A stretch of 64,000 nt of DNA from Prochlorococcus sp. AG-402-M23 (GCA_003216575.1 QCIR01000005.1:1-64000), one strand, 5' to 3'; shown: positions 38,188 to 48,960, numbered from the stretch's first letter. The notes: generated from the sequence alone by a model not told the origin. Numbers and translations are program-made.

Positions 38188-38970
38188 TTAAATCCAAGGA
38201 TCAAGATCTCTTTCATCAATCGAATTTTTTTTTCTTTTTCTTTTATTCATTGTATTAAATTTTTCAAAACTATCTATATCTAGATTATCTATCCAATCAT
38301 CATATGAGACTGGATTATTATGAGAATTAGAAGAATCATCCAAAGATTCATTTTCATTGTCAAGACTTTGATCTTCAATCCAACCTTCAAGACGATCTGA
38401 CGCTTTATATGTCAAATCGTTCAATTGAGTTCTCCATTTTCTACTCTTACTAAAAAATTCTTCTTTTAAACTAGCTTTTTCAATTGGTAGATCCTCTAAT
38501 GTATCAATATCACAAGAAATGGATCCTGGTTGCTTATCAATAATTTTATCTATAGATAAACGCCATCGACTCGTTCCAGGGATTAATGGATTTGATCTAC
38601 TAATTAAATAATATTGAATAATTCCTTTTTTTAACTCAAAAACAAAGTCAGCTATTAATCCTAATCTCTGTCCGCTTTTACTAAAAATATTTGCATTCAT
38701 TAAAGTAGGAAAACGTTCTAAAGTTTGATCATCTGAAATAGAACAAGTTCCTTTTAAATATACTTCTTGCTGATCAATACCTTTTATTTGATCTAGCCTC
38801 CAAATTTCTCTTTGAAGTCTCAAATTAGAAGGTCGGCTTATTACACCAAGTATTCTATGAGCTGGAGGATGCATCCAAGCACTAACCAATGGACCATGAT
38901 CAATCCCCTGATCACATCGTACGTTATGTTTTAACAAATCACTTAATAGTAATTTACTAGGTATGGCCAA
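38188..38970 (-). CDS. PRC-barrel domain protein
   Basis: This 260-residue protein starts with segments like PPAHRILGVISRPSNLRLQREIWRLDQIKGIDQQEVYLKG and GQRLGLIADFVFELKKGIIQYYLISRSNP, the second a PRC-barrel-type motif (the domain binds small ligands or quinones or other proteins). The C-terminal third is acidic and low-complexity and ends basic (KRKRKK). It lies between dnaN and purL with 2-3 bp gaps in a conserved cyanobacterial order. Function unknown. Confidence 0.82.
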   Translation of the reverse strand: MAIPSKLLLSDLLKHNVRCDQGIDHGPLVSAWMHPPAHRILGVISRPSNLRLQREIWRLDQIKGIDQQEVYLKGTCSISDDQTLERFPTLMNANIFSKSGQRLGLIADFVFELKKGIIQYYLISRSNPLIPGTSRWRLSIDKIIDKQPGSISCDIDTLEDLPIEKASLKEEFFSKSRKWRTQLNDLTYKASDRLEGWIEDQSLDNENESLDDSSNSHNNPVSYDDWIDNLDIDSFEKFNTMNKRKRKKNSIDERDLDPWI

Positions 38971-38972
38971 AA

Positions 38973-40133
38973 TTAATTTCTAATTTGTACAGGCATTACT
39001 AAATAAGTAAAATTAACATCACTATTAACAGGTGAAAAAACTGCAGGTGTAGTAGGTGCATTACAACTTAATTTAATCATATTTGAATCTATGACTTTTA
39101 GTCCATCTAGTAAATATCTTACGTTAAATGCTATTTGAAATGATTCACCTTTTAAAACAACAGGTAAAGACTCAAAACCAGTTCCTATATCTTGAGCGTC
39201 TGTACTTATTTTAATTAAATTTGAATTATCATCAACTGTTATTTTAATAACATTATTATGTTGATCTGCTAAAACAGCTATTCTCTCTAAAGAAGCTATA
39301 AATTCTTTTCTATCAAATTCTAAAGTATTTGAAAATTTATCTGGTAATAATTGTGAATAATTTGGATAAGAGCCTTCTAAAGCTCTAATAGTAATAATTT
39401 CATCAACTGATATAAAAACAACTTGTCCTTTGTCTATAAAAAAATTAATTGGTTTACTAATATCACAAGTAATTAAAAATTTTTCAACTTCTCTTAAAGA
39501 TTTAGAAGGTAATGTAATAGAGAATTTTTTTATACTAGAAGAGATTTCATTATCTTTTGATTGAGATAAAATATTATTTAAATTTAAAATAGCTAATCTA
39601 TGACCATCTGTTGCTGCAGATTCTATATCATAACCATCGAATGTTAAATTCACACCTGTTAATAACTGCTTAGCATCATCAGTACTACTAGCAAATAAAG
39701 TTGATTTAATAGCACTAGATAAGGACAATGGATTCAATTTAAGTGAAGTTCCACTTTCTACTAAAGGTAAATCAGGAAAATCATCAGCAAGCATTCCTCT
39801 AACCTGATAAGTACCACTTTTACTTGTTAATTCAACTTGTTGACTATTTTCATCAGAAGTTAACATTAATGGAGAATCATTAGATAGTTTCGAAACAATT
39901 TCGCCAAATAACTTTGCTGGCAGAGTTATAGCTCCACTCTTTTCTATAGAAGCAGATATTGAAGTTTGTATCCCTAAACTTAAATCAAATCCAGTTAAAC
40001 GGAGTTTTCCTGTTACTTCATCAGCTGCTAACAAAACATTTGCTAGAACAGGGTGTGTCGGTCGATTAGAAACAGCTCTACTTACTAATTGAAGAGCAGC
40101 GTTAAGTTCAGATTGGGAACAATTTAATTTCAT
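38973..40133 (-). CDS. dnaN: DNA polymerase III sliding clamp, beta subunit
   Basis: DnaN encircles DNA and tethers polymerase III. The 386 residues cover the three clamp domains, from MKLNCSQSELNAALQLVSRAVSNRPTHPVLANVLL to the C-terminal DVNFTYLVMPVQIRN, with LTGFDLSLGIQ and ATDGHRLA in between. It is the first gene of the dnaN-PRC-purL-purF run and the anchor for recognising the replication origin, which lies directly upstream. Confidence 0.97.
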   Translation of the reverse strand: MKLNCSQSELNAALQLVSRAVSNRPTHPVLANVLLAADEVTGKLRLTGFDLSLGIQTSISASIEKSGAITLPAKLFGEIVSKLSNDSPLMLTSDENSQQVELTSKSGTYQVRGMLADDFPDLPLVESGTSLKLNPLSLSSAIKSTLFASSTDDAKQLLTGVNLTFDGYDIESAATDGHRLAILNLNNILSQSKDNEISSSIKKFSITLPSKSLREVEKFLITCDISKPINFFIDKGQVVFISVDEIITIRALEGSYPNYSQLLPDKFSNTLEFDRKEFIASLERIAVLADQHNNVIKITVDDNSNLIKISTDAQDIGTGFESLPVVLKGESFQIAFNVRYLLDGLKVIDSNMIKLSCNAPTTPAVFSPVNSDVNFTYLVMPVQIRN

Positions 40134-40504
40134 TCAGTTATTTCAAAAATCTATTAATACAAGAATTTCATAGCAATTTCAAAAAAGCAATACCGTTAAA
40201 AAAAACGAAATTTTTACTTCTATTGTTTTTCTTTTATTCTAGATATTGAAATTAACTAGTAGTAGTAGTTCGTGTGGTTTTTGTGGTTATTCTAAAAAGA
40301 CTAGTATTCATAAGGATAATCAAATTTTTTTAGTGTGGAAAAAACAAAAAAGTTGGTGGATTCAAAGGTAGATTTCCACCAGTATGACTATTTGTGGAAA
40401 AAACAAAAAAATAATTTTCTAGTTTTTTCTTTTTTTCCACATTAAAAGACGAGATAGAAAGTTGTATTCAACAGACAGTTTCTACTTTGGATTTCTATTT
40501 GTTT
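40134..40504. other. Probable replication origin (oriC)
   Basis: This 371-bp gene-free stretch between dnaN and thrC is extremely A+T-rich and contains three perfect cyanobacterial-type DnaA boxes (TTTTCCACA or complement) plus degenerate TGTGGTTTT and TGTGGTTAT at 40273 and 40282. In cyanobacteria the origin is next to dnaN. The change of base composition of plus-strand genes on its two sides (A-rich left, T/G-rich right by eye) supports it. Confidence 0.75.
40334..40441. promoter_or_regulatory. DnaA-box cluster with extended 18-bp repeat
   Basis: TGTGGAAAAAACAAAAAA occurs at 40334-40351 and 40393-40410, and a near copy in opposite orientation at 40424-40441. Each carries a DnaA box core TGTGGAAAA (cores at 40334-40342, 40393-40401, inverted 40433-40441). 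The common A-tract extension beside each box may aid unwinding or DnaA filament growth. Confidence 0.7.
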
Positions 40505-41611
40505 TTAAAAGCCCATTTTTTTTGTTATTGAATTTAATTCTGCTTCTACCCCAGTATGAAAAATTGACTCATTATTTTTTATTGCGCAATCGGGATCTTT
40601 TAGACCATTTCCAGTAAGAACACAGACAATAGTTGAATTTTTTGGAACATCATCCTTAACTTTTAATAAACCTGCAACAGATGCCGCGCTTGCAGGCTCG
40701 CAAAAAATACCTTCTTCTCTACCAAGAATTTTATATGCATTGATTATTTCTAAATCTGTTACTGATGAAAATTTACCATTACTAGAATCTCTTGCTATGA
40801 CAGCTTTTTCTTTATTTACTGGGTTTCCAATTCTTATTGCTGTAGCAATTGTTTCTGGGTTAGTAACACTTTTTCCCTCAACTAATGGTGCAGAACCACT
40901 TGCTTGAAAACCCATCATGCGAGGAAGTTGTTTTGATTTATTTGCTTGAAAATATTCTTGGAATCCCATCCAGTAAGCACTGATATTTCCAGCATTTCCC
41001 ATTGGAATGCATAACCAATCAGGAGCATTTCCAAGATTTTCTATTATTTCAAAAGCTGCCGTTTTCTGACCTTGCAATCTGTAAGGATTTACTGAATTAA
41101 CTAGAGTTATTGGATATTTATCAGATAATTTTCTAACAATATCTAATGCTTTATCAAAATTTCCTTTTATAGCTAATACTTCTGCTCCATAAACTAAAGC
41201 CTGAGCTAATTTACCTTGAGCCACATATCCGTCTGGAATAATCACAAATGCTCTCATTCCTCCTCTTCTTGCATATGCAGCTGCAGATGCAGAAGTATTT
41301 CCAGTACTTGCGCAAATTACAGCTTCGCAACCTGATTCCTTAGCTTTACTTATTGCCATTGTCATTCCTCTATCTTTAAATGATCCTGTTGGATTTAGCC
41401 CGTCATATTTGACATATACTTTTACTCCTTTTCCAATTCGATCAGATATAGATTTTACTTCTATAAGAGGAGTTCCACCTTCTTTCAAAGAAATTACTGG
41501 TGTTTTTGATGTGACAGGTAACCATGGTTTGTAGGCTTCAATTAGTCCATCCCATTTATTTTTTTTGGGATCTGAAGTGAAAAGTTGCTTTAATTTTTTC
41601 GAAAATGCCAC
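40505..41611 (-). CDS. thrC: Threonine synthase
   Basis: ThrC converts O-phosphohomoserine to threonine with PLP. The 368-residue protein has the PLP lysine in [47 protein letters not shown] (phosphate loop) and [13 protein letters not shown]. It is the last gene of an ABC1-DUF1400-thrC run that reads towards the replication origin. Confidence 0.96.
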   Translation of the reverse strand: MAFSKKLKQLFTSDPKKNKWDGLIEAYKPWLPVTSKTPVISLKEGGTPLIEVKSISDRIGKGVKVYVKYDGLNPTGSFKDRGMTMAISKAKESGCEAVICASTGNTSASAAAYARRGGMRAFVIIPDGYVAQGKLAQALVYGAEVLAIKGNFDKALDIVRKLSDKYPITLVNSVNPYRLQGQKTAAFEIIENLGNAPDWLCIPMGNAGNISAYWMGFQEYFQANKSKQLPRMMGFQASGSAPLVEGKSVTNPETIATAIRIGNPVNKEKAVIARDSSNGKFSSVTDLEIINAYKILGREEGIFCEPASAASVAGLLKVKDDVPKNSTIVCVLTGNGLKDPDCAIKNNESIFHTGVEAELNSITKKMGF

Positions 41612-41637
41612 TTCTTTCGTAAATAGTTTTAAACAAT

Positions 41638-42195
41638 CTAAATGCTAGAGCTTCCATCTTTTAGTTTTTTAAAAGGTGAATTTGAATAGAAATCGATTAA
41701 CTCTTTTAAGGATTCGACTTTTTCAAGGGTTTTACTCAGTGCGTTGAGATTAATAGCAATATTTTTATTAGGATAAGCTTTGAAAAAAGTTAAGAGGTTA
41801 ATTTTTTGATTGTTGTTATATGAACTTAAAATAATTCCAGATCGTATCGCTTTTATACTAATTTTATCACTTAATATTTTATTGGGATGTATGATTTTAG
41901 ATAATCTACCCAAAAAAACTTCACCAATCTTGCTGTTCATTAATCTACTGCTAGCTACTATAGGTACATCAATAGAATAAGATAATACTTTAAGAAGTTT
42001 TTCTTCTTCTTGATTGGTAACTTTGATAAGATTTTTTAATTTCTTGCTAGGTTTGTTTGTATCTTTAAATTTATGAAGTTCTTCTATTTCTATTTTTCTA
42101 TTAAAAGTTCCTTTATAAAGAAATATTGTTTCTGCTCCTCTAGAACTTGAAAATAAAAATAATGATATGAATAAAATAATATATTTAATTTTCAT
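41638..42195 (-). CDS. DUF1400 domain protein, exported
   Basis: The 185-residue product has a signal peptide ([21 protein letters not shown]) and then the DUF1400 pattern: [67 protein letters not shown] and [17 protein letters not shown]. In many other cyanobacteria this domain precedes an alpha/beta-hydrolase domain; here only the N-terminal part exists. It abuts the ABC1 gene with no gap. Role unknown; it probably acts in the periplasm or lumen. Confidence 0.8.
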   Translation of the reverse strand: MKIKYIILFISLFLFSSSRGAETIFLYKGTFNRKIEIEELHKFKDTNKPSKKLKNLIKVTNQEEEKLLKVLSYSIDVPIVASSRLMNSKIGEVFLGRLSKIIHPNKILSDKISIKAIRSGIILSSYNNNQKINLLTFFKAYPNKNIAINLNALSKTLEKVESLKELIDFYSNSPFKKLKDGSSSI

Positions 42196-44055
42196 TTATT
42201 GTTCTACACCAGCAGCAACTTTTACTAATCTTACTATACCTTTTTCAGACGTTTTTCTCATTAATCCAAGACCTATTTTGTAAGTATGTTTTGTTGTTAG
42301 AATTTTTGGAAGCTTTTTAAATATAAGTTTTCTTTTAAATCCAGGCTTTATTGACGATGTTTGAAACATTTTTTTTATAGAAGTAATATTCAAAATTTCA
42401 TTAGTATTAAATTTCGATGATTTTTCAATTGTTTTAGATCTTATTTTTAAAGGCAGCCTATTATTTATTTTTATTAATGCTTTCCATCCAATAGAGTCTA
42501 ATTTAATGGCTAAAATATTTATCAATTCATTTCGAAGAGTATTTCCTTTTTTAGAAAATAAGAAATCTATTGTTTTATCTAATATTTTTTCACTATCTAA
42601 TTCTTTCTCTTTTGTCGCGCTCGTAAGAAGATCATCTAACCTTTCTAATTTTAAATTGTTTTCATCAAATATCATTTCTTTTAAGCTATTACGAAGTTCA
42701 GGATTTTCATCTTCTATCAATCTTCTTGCAAAATAAGGATAAGCTGCTCCCAGTATTTTGAAATTGGGATCTACGCTAAGTGCTATACCCTCTAAAGTAA
42801 TTAAAGATCTAATAATTAATGCATAATAAGGTGGTAATTTAAAAGGAAATTTATACATAATACCTGACATGTCATCTGTCACGGCTTTGAAATCCATTTT
42901 ATTTACACCTATTTTTAGTGCGCTTGTAAAAACACTTTCGAACGCAGGCGCAATTGGCTTTAAATCAACTTCTTCAGATAGGAAACCTAATTGAACAAAA
43001 TCATATGAAAGTTTCTCAAAATTTCGATTTACAAGATGAACAACGGCTCTAATTAATCCAACTCTTGATTGTTGAGTAATATCACTCATCATACCAAAAT
43101 CTAAGTAACATAATCGACCATCTTCCATTGCTAAAATATTACCTGGGTGCGGATCGGCATGAAAAAATCCATGCTCAATTAGTTGTTGAAGGCTACAGCT
43201 GACCCCAATTTCTATCATTTCATTAGGATCAATTCCTAATCCTTTTACAGCTTTTATATTTGTTAATTTTATACCATCTATCCATTCCATCGTTAATACT
43301 CTTCTACTTGTAGCTTCTCTATAGATTTTTGGAACTGCAATTTTATTATTTTTCCTATGAAGTTCTTTAAATTTTTCAGCATTATTTGCTTCATTAATAT
43401 AATCCATTTCTTCAAAAATTCTTTTACCTAGTTCATCTATTAGTGCTACTAAATCACTTCTAATTATTCCAATATTATTTTTAAACCATATAGCTATATT
43501 TCTTACTATGTATAAATCTAAAGTTATCTGTTCTCTTAGTCCAGGTCTTTGAATTTTAACAGCTACTTTTATTCCATTTTTAAGAGTAGCTTTATGTACT
43601 TGGCCTAAAGATGCTGCTGAAATAGGTTCTTTATCTATTTCTAGAAAGATTTTGTTTATTTTATTTTCTAGATCTTCTTCAATACATGCCATTGCAAGTT
43701 TACTATCAAAGCCAGGTAGTTGATCTTGCAGCTGCGCTAATTGTTCTAAAACTATTTTTGGAACTATATCGGGTCTAGTGGATAGTGCTTGTCCTGCTTT
43801 GATGAATGCTGGTCCTAAATCAACCAATAGATTTGTAAATTCTTTAGCTCTAATAGCTTGTCTTTCTTTTTTATTTAAATTTCCAATTAATTTTTCCCAT
43901 CCAACACCAAGTAAAAATAATCCTATTGGCAGAAGAGTTTGCCAAAGTCTTCGGAGTAGACGAATTGGATTTTTTTTGTAGATTGAGTCAATAGCCGCAG
44001 GATCATACTCAAGTAGACCTGAGGCTTCAATGAAATCACTTAATTCTTCGGCCAT
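42196..44055 (-). CDS. ABC1/UbiB-family atypical kinase
   Basis: This 619-residue member of the UbiB/ABC1 family has LGPAFIKAGQALSTRPDI (the KxGQ signature), GQVHKATLKNGIKVAVKIQRPG with the nucleotide-contacting Lys, HGFFHADPHPGNIL and YLDFGMM. In cyanobacteria and chloroplasts ABC1 kinases act in quinone and prenyl-lipid metabolism and in stress responses; the exact substrate cannot be inferred. The C-terminal part is lysine-rich and basic. It leads a run with DUF1400 and thrC and is divergent from recN. Confidence 0.92.
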   Translation of the reverse strand: MAEELSDFIEASGLLEYDPAAIDSIYKKNPIRLLRRLWQTLLPIGLFLLGVGWEKLIGNLNKKERQAIRAKEFTNLLVDLGPAFIKAGQALSTRPDIVPKIVLEQLAQLQDQLPGFDSKLAMACIEEDLENKINKIFLEIDKEPISAASLGQVHKATLKNGIKVAVKIQRPGLREQITLDLYIVRNIAIWFKNNIGIIRSDLVALIDELGKRIFEEMDYINEANNAEKFKELHRKNNKIAVPKIYREATSRRVLTMEWIDGIKLTNIKAVKGLGIDPNEMIEIGVSCSLQQLIEHGFFHADPHPGNILAMEDGRLCYLDFGMMSDITQQSRVGLIRAVVHLVNRNFEKLSYDFVQLGFLSEEVDLKPIAPAFESVFTSALKIGVNKMDFKAVTDDMSGIMYKFPFKLPPYYALIIRSLITLEGIALSVDPNFKILGAAYPYFARRLIEDENPELRNSLKEMIFDENNLKLERLDDLLTSATKEKELDSEKILDKTIDFLFSKKGNTLRNELINILAIKLDSIGWKALIKINNRLPLKIRSKTIEKSSKFNTNEILNITSIKKMFQTSSIKPGFKRKLIFKKLPKILTTKHTYKIGLGLMRKTSEKGIVRLVKVAAGVEQ

Positions 44056-44130
44056 TTTAGGATGGCAATGTTTTAATTACCTTCTAGTCCATTCTAGGCC
44101 TAGTTAGTGTCTTTTCGATTGCTTTGATTT

Positions 44131-45816
44131 ATGCTAAACAGCCTAAGATTTCAAAATATAGCTCTATTTGGGAATTTAGAGATTGATTTTGATACAGGAT
44201 TTACTGTTTTCACGGGTCAAACTGGTTCAGGAAAATCAATATTTATAGATACATTAAATGCTTTGTTGGCTAATAAAAAAACCCCGTTAGATAATCGTTT
44301 GGTAGCAAAAGGTTCAACTTTTGCATCAATTGAAGGGGTTTTTTTAGTTTTATCATCTACTAAAGATTGGTTAATAACTCAAGAAATAGATGTTGATGAT
44401 GAGTTAATAGTGAGCCGAGAGTGGCGTTTTAAAGAAAATAAATATAAATCTAGGTTTAGAATTAATGGTGTATTAGTTAATAGAGATCAAATTTCAAAGT
44501 TAAGATCATTTTTGTTAGATTGTACGCTTCAAGGAGATACATATATTTTTAATAATTTGAATTATCAATTGAATTTGTTAGATTCCTTGGGTTTAAAAAA
44601 AATTGAAGAATGTATTGACACAGTAAATCATAATTGGAAAAAGTGGAATGAATCTAACTTGAGATTGCAACATGCTAAAGCCAGGATTTTCGATTTGGAA
44701 AAAGAATATGAAGAAACGCAATATATCTATCAAGATTTAGAAAAATTAGAATTAGAAGATCCAGATGAAGACAAAAAGTTAGAACTTAATCAGAATCGCT
44801 TATCAAATCTACTTAGATTAAAAGAAGGTATAGACTCTTTATTATTGCGTTTAAATGAAAGTTTAGATGAATATCCTTCATTATTAGATCATACAAATTT
44901 TTGTATTAATGAGTTAAAAAATTTATCACAGATTGATTCTTCCTTAAGACCAATTTTTGACAAATTTTCTTCATTAAATAATAATTTTTATGATTTAATT
45001 TATCAAATTAAGGATTACCAAAAGTCTTTGGATATTGACCCTTCTTTCTTAAATGATATACAAGTAAGATTATCTACTCTCAAATTTTATCAAAAAAAAT
45101 ATCAAAGATCTATACCCGATCTAATTACTTATAAAAAAGAGTTGATTGAGAATTTAGCTCTTAATGACAATTTGAGTGATATTGAAGATTTGACTATTTC
45201 AGAACAAAAAACAAGACTCATAAGAGATAAATCAAATAAAAAATTGTCAAATATGAGAAAAATAATTGCTCAGCAGCTTCAAGATAAATTGATTAAAAGT
45301 TTGAAGGAATTAGGTATTCCAGATGTTCGCTTTAAAGTAATTTTTGAAGAATCTGAACCAAGTGTGACTGGAAGTGACAAGGTTAATTTTATGTTTTCAG
45401 CAAATCCTGGTTTTCCTTTAGCTTCCCTTTCAGAAATTGCATCTGGTGGAGAGAAATCTAGGGTTCTACTTGCAATAAAGGCAATTTTTGCTTCATTTGA
45501 TCAAATGAGTCTGTTAATTTTTGATGAAATTGATTCAGGCGTTAGTGGATCAGTCAGTGGCTATGTAGCTAATCTTCTTAAAGAGTTGTCAATTCATCGA
45601 CAAGTTTTTTGTGTCACTCATCAGCCTTTAATTGCAGCATTTGCTGATAATCACTTTGCTTTAAAAAAGAGTGTAATTGCTGGTAAAACTGTTGCTGAGC
45701 TTACTTATTTAAAGGAAATAGCTGATAAACAGGAGGAATTAGCTTTCTTAGCTGGTGGTGAAATTGTGGAGGCAAATGCTTATGCGGCGAGTTTGCTGGA
45801 ACACAAAGCTGCATGA
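44131..45816 (+). CDS. recN: DNA repair protein RecN
   Basis: RecN is an SMC-like ATPase in double-strand-break repair. The 561 residues have Walker A FTGQTGSGKSIFIDTLNALL near residue 33, a long coiled-coil middle, the signature ASGGEKSRVLLAIKA and Walker B LLIFDEIDSGVSG near the end. It is the first of a plus-strand trio (recN, uvrA, spsA), with 44 bp to uvrA, two DNA-repair genes in a row. Confidence 0.96.
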   Translation: MLNSLRFQNIALFGNLEIDFDTGFTVFTGQTGSGKSIFIDTLNALLANKKTPLDNRLVAKGSTFASIEGVFLVLSSTKDWLITQEIDVDDELIVSREWRFKENKYKSRFRINGVLVNRDQISKLRSFLLDCTLQGDTYIFNNLNYQLNLLDSLGLKKIEECIDTVNHNWKKWNESNLRLQHAKARIFDLEKEYEETQYIYQDLEKLELEDPDEDKKLELNQNRLSNLLRLKEGIDSLLLRLNESLDEYPSLLDHTNFCINELKNLSQIDSSLRPIFDKFSSLNNNFYDLIYQIKDYQKSLDIDPSFLNDIQVRLSTLKFYQKKYQRSIPDLITYKKELIENLALNDNLSDIEDLTISEQKTRLIRDKSNKKLSNMRKIIAQQLQDKLIKSLKELGIPDVRFKVIFEESEPSVTGSDKVNFMFSANPGFPLASLSEIASGGEKSRVLLAIKAIFASFDQMSLLIFDEIDSGVSGSVSGYVANLLKELSIHRQVFCVTHQPLIAAFADNHFALKKSVIAGKTVAELTYLKEIADKQEELAFLAGGEIVEANAYAASLLEHKAA

Positions 45817-45860
45817 AGAGCATATTTTTTTATACAATTAAACATTATTAATTTTCCCTA

Positions 45861-48809
45861 ATGGGAAACTCACAATCTAATTCAAAAAAAAATAAATTAA
45901 ATATTGGTTTTTCCAGTGAAGAAATCATAACTATTCGTGGTGCAAGGCAGCACAACTTAAAAAATGTTGATTTATCAATTCCAAGAAATAAATTAGTTGT
46001 TTTTACAGGTGTAAGCGGAAGCGGAAAAAGTTCTTTAGCCTTTGACACTATTTTTGCTGAGGGACAAAGACGATATGTTGAGAGCTTATCAGCATATGCA
46101 AGGCAATTTTTAGGTCAAGTGGATAAGCCAGATGTTGATTCTATTGAAGGTTTATCCCCAGCTATCTCTATTGATCAAAAATCAACAAGTCATAATCCTC
46201 GCTCAACAGTTGGAACAGTAACGGAAATACAAGATTATTTTCGTTTGCTTTTTGGAAGAGCGGGAGAACCTCATTGTCCAGAGTGTTCTCGACCAATCAA
46301 GCCTCAAACTATTGATGAGATGGTTGATCAAATTAAGACTCTTCCAGAAGGGACTCGTTATCAATTACTTGCTCCAGTTGTTAGAGGCAAGAAAGGTACA
46401 CATTCAAAATTGTTGTCTGGACTTGCTGCAGAAGGATTTGTTAGAGTCAGAATTAATAAGGAAGTCAGAGAATTAGCAGATAATATTGAGTTAGATAAAA
46501 ATCAAGTTCATTCTATTGAGGTTGTTGTTGATAGATTGATTGCTAGAGAGGGCATAGAAGAGAGATTAACTGATTCATTGACTACTACCTTGAAAAGAGG
46601 TGATGGTTTAGCAATAGTAGAAGCAGTACCTAAAAAAAATGAAGAGCTTCCTAAAGGTATAGAAAGAGAAAGATTATTTTCTGAAAATTTTGCTTGTCCA
46701 GTTCATGGAGCAGTTATTGAAGAATTATCACCGAGATTATTTTCATTTAATAGCCCTTATGGAGCATGTCCAGATTGTCATGGACTTGGACATTTAAAAA
46801 AATTTACGTGTGAGAGAGTGATACCTGATCCATCATTACCGGTTTATGCTGCAGTTGCTCCATGGAGTGATAAAGATAATTCGTATTATTTTTCATTATT
46901 ATTTTCAGTTGGTGAAGCATTCGGTTTTGAAATAAAAACACCTTGGAAAGATTTACAAGAAGAACAAAAAAATATTTTGTTACACGGTAGTAAAGAACCT
47001 ATTTTAATCAAAGTCGATAGTAGATATAAGCAGGATTCTGGATTTAAAAGACCTTTTGAAGGTATTTTGCCAATATTGGAAAGACAGTTGCAGGATGCTA
47101 ATGGAGAGGCTGTTCGCCAAAAGTTGGAAAAATATCTTGAACTTGTGCCTTGTGCGACCTGTCATGGCAAGAGATTACGCTCTGAGGCTCTTGCTGTAAA
47201 ACTAGGACCTTATTCAATAACTGATCTCACGTCATCTAGTGTATCTATGACACTTGAGAATGTAGAAGAATTAATGGGCCTAAAGAAGGCTAAAAATTCA
47301 AAGCAATTACTTTCTAATAAACAAAAAAAGATTGGTGAATTAGTTTTAAAAGAAATACGTTTACGTCTTCAATTCCTTCTAGATGTTGGACTTGATTATT
47401 TAACTTTAGATAGACCTGCAATGACTCTATCCGGAGGTGAAGCCCAAAGAATACGACTTGCTACTCAAATTGGTGCAGGTTTAACAGGAGTTTTATATGT
47501 GTTAGATGAACCTAGTATTGGACTTCATCAAAGAGATAATGATAGATTACTGTCGACATTAAAAAAATTACGTGATCTAGGCAATACTTTAGTAGTCGTT
47601 GAACATGATGAAGATACTATAAGAGCTGCTGATCACTTGGTAGATATAGGCCCTGGTGCTGGTGTACATGGAGGGCAAATTATTGCAGAAGGATCATTAG
47701 ATTCCTTGCTAAATGCTAAAGAATCATTAACTGGCGCTTATCTGAGTGGACGTTCATCTATTCCTACGCCTAGCAAACGAAGAGATTCAGTACAAAGAAA
47801 GTTACGCTTGATTGGTTGTGAAAAAAATAATTTAAAAAATGTCTCAGTAGATTTGCCCCTAGGGAGATTAGTTGCTGTCACTGGAGTAAGTGGAAGTGGT
47901 AAAAGTACTTTAATTAATGAATTACTCCATCCTGCTTTAAATCATTCTTTAGGATTAAAAGTTCCGTTTCCAAAAGGTTTAAAAGAATTAAAAGGTATTA
48001 AATCTATTGATAAAGTTATTGTTATTGATCAATCTCCAATTGGTAGAACTCCACGATCAAATACGGCTACTTATACAGGTGCATTTGATCCTATACGTCA
48101 AATCTTTGCTTCTTCTGTTGAAGCTAAAGCTAGAGGATATCAAGCAGGACAATTTAGTTTTAATGTTAAAGGTGGTAGATGTGAAGCTTGTCGAGGTCAA
48201 GGAGTAAACATAATAGAGATGAATTTTCTTCCAGATGTCTATGTTCAATGCGATGTATGTAAGGGAGCTCGATTTAACCGAGAGACATTACAAGTTAAAT
48301 ATAAAAATTATTCTATTTCTGATGTATTAGAAATGACCGTTGAGCAGGCTGTTGATGTTTTTTCTGCAATACCACAAGCAGCAGATAGATTAAAAACGCT
48401 TTTAGATGTTGGTCTTGGTTATATAAAACTTGGTCAACCTGCCCCAACGTTATCTGGAGGAGAAGCTCAAAGAGTAAAACTTGCGACAGAGTTATCTAGA
48501 AGAGCGACTGGTAAAACTTTATATTTAATCGATGAACCCACGACTGGTTTAAGTTTTTATGATGTTCATAAATTAATGGATGTGATACAAAGATTGGTTG
48601 ATAAAGGTAACTCAATAATTGTTATTGAGCATAATTTGGATGTTATTAGATGTTCGGATTGGATTATTGATATGGGTCCGGAAGGAGGTAATAGAGGAGG
48701 TGAAATTGTTGCTATGGGTACCCCAGAAGAAGTCGCATTAGATTCCAATAGCCATACAGGTAATTATTTAAAAAAAGTCTTGGAACTTCATCCGCCTAAA
48801 GAATTATGA
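45861..48809 (+). CDS. uvrA: Excinuclease ABC subunit A
   Basis: UvrA finds bulky DNA damage in nucleotide-excision repair, which is vital for a surface-ocean phototroph. The 982-residue protein has two ABC ATPase modules: Walker A GVSGSGKSSLAFDT and GVSGSGKSTLINE, signature LSGGEAQRIRLA and LSGGEAQRVKLA, and zinc modules CPECSRPIKP, CPVHG...CPDCHG and CEACRGQG...CDVCKG. The length is typical. It follows recN. Confidence 0.98.
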   Translation: MGNSQSNSKKNKLNIGFSSEEIITIRGARQHNLKNVDLSIPRNKLVVFTGVSGSGKSSLAFDTIFAEGQRRYVESLSAYARQFLGQVDKPDVDSIEGLSPAISIDQKSTSHNPRSTVGTVTEIQDYFRLLFGRAGEPHCPECSRPIKPQTIDEMVDQIKTLPEGTRYQLLAPVVRGKKGTHSKLLSGLAAEGFVRVRINKEVRELADNIELDKNQVHSIEVVVDRLIAREGIEERLTDSLTTTLKRGDGLAIVEAVPKKNEELPKGIERERLFSENFACPVHGAVIEELSPRLFSFNSPYGACPDCHGLGHLKKFTCERVIPDPSLPVYAAVAPWSDKDNSYYFSLLFSVGEAFGFEIKTPWKDLQEEQKNILLHGSKEPILIKVDSRYKQDSGFKRPFEGILPILERQLQDANGEAVRQKLEKYLELVPCATCHGKRLRSEALAVKLGPYSITDLTSSSVSMTLENVEELMGLKKAKNSKQLLSNKQKKIGELVLKEIRLRLQFLLDVGLDYLTLDRPAMTLSGGEAQRIRLATQIGAGLTGVLYVLDEPSIGLHQRDNDRLLSTLKKLRDLGNTLVVVEHDEDTIRAADHLVDIGPGAGVHGGQIIAEGSLDSLLNAKESLTGAYLSGRSSIPTPSKRRDSVQRKLRLIGCEKNNLKNVSVDLPLGRLVAVTGVSGSGKSTLINELLHPALNHSLGLKVPFPKGLKELKGIKSIDKVIVIDQSPIGRTPRSNTATYTGAFDPIRQIFASSVEAKARGYQAGQFSFNVKGGRCEACRGQGVNIIEMNFLPDVYVQCDVCKGARFNRETLQVKYKNYSISDVLEMTVEQAVDVFSAIPQAADRLKTLLDVGLGYIKLGQPAPTLSGGEAQRVKLATELSRRATGKTLYLIDEPTTGLSFYDVHKLMDVIQRLVDKGNSIIVIEHNLDVIRCSDWIIDMGPEGGNRGGEIVAMGTPEEVALDSNSHTGNYLKKVLELHPPKEL

Positions 48810-48960
48810 TAACTTGCATTTTTGTACATATTCCTTAATCTTTTAAAGAAAGATTTGTTGTATTTTTAAGGAATTATTCCTCTAAGATCCTAATAATAGA
48901 CTAGAGTTTTAGTATTTAACTCAAGTTTAAAAAAAAAATTATATTCTTTCTTTATGTTTC

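Noticed and set aside
48810-48900. Terminator after uvrA
   Set aside because: AATCTTT/AAAGATT can pair, but the stem is all A/T but one and the T-run is poor, so it is not called.
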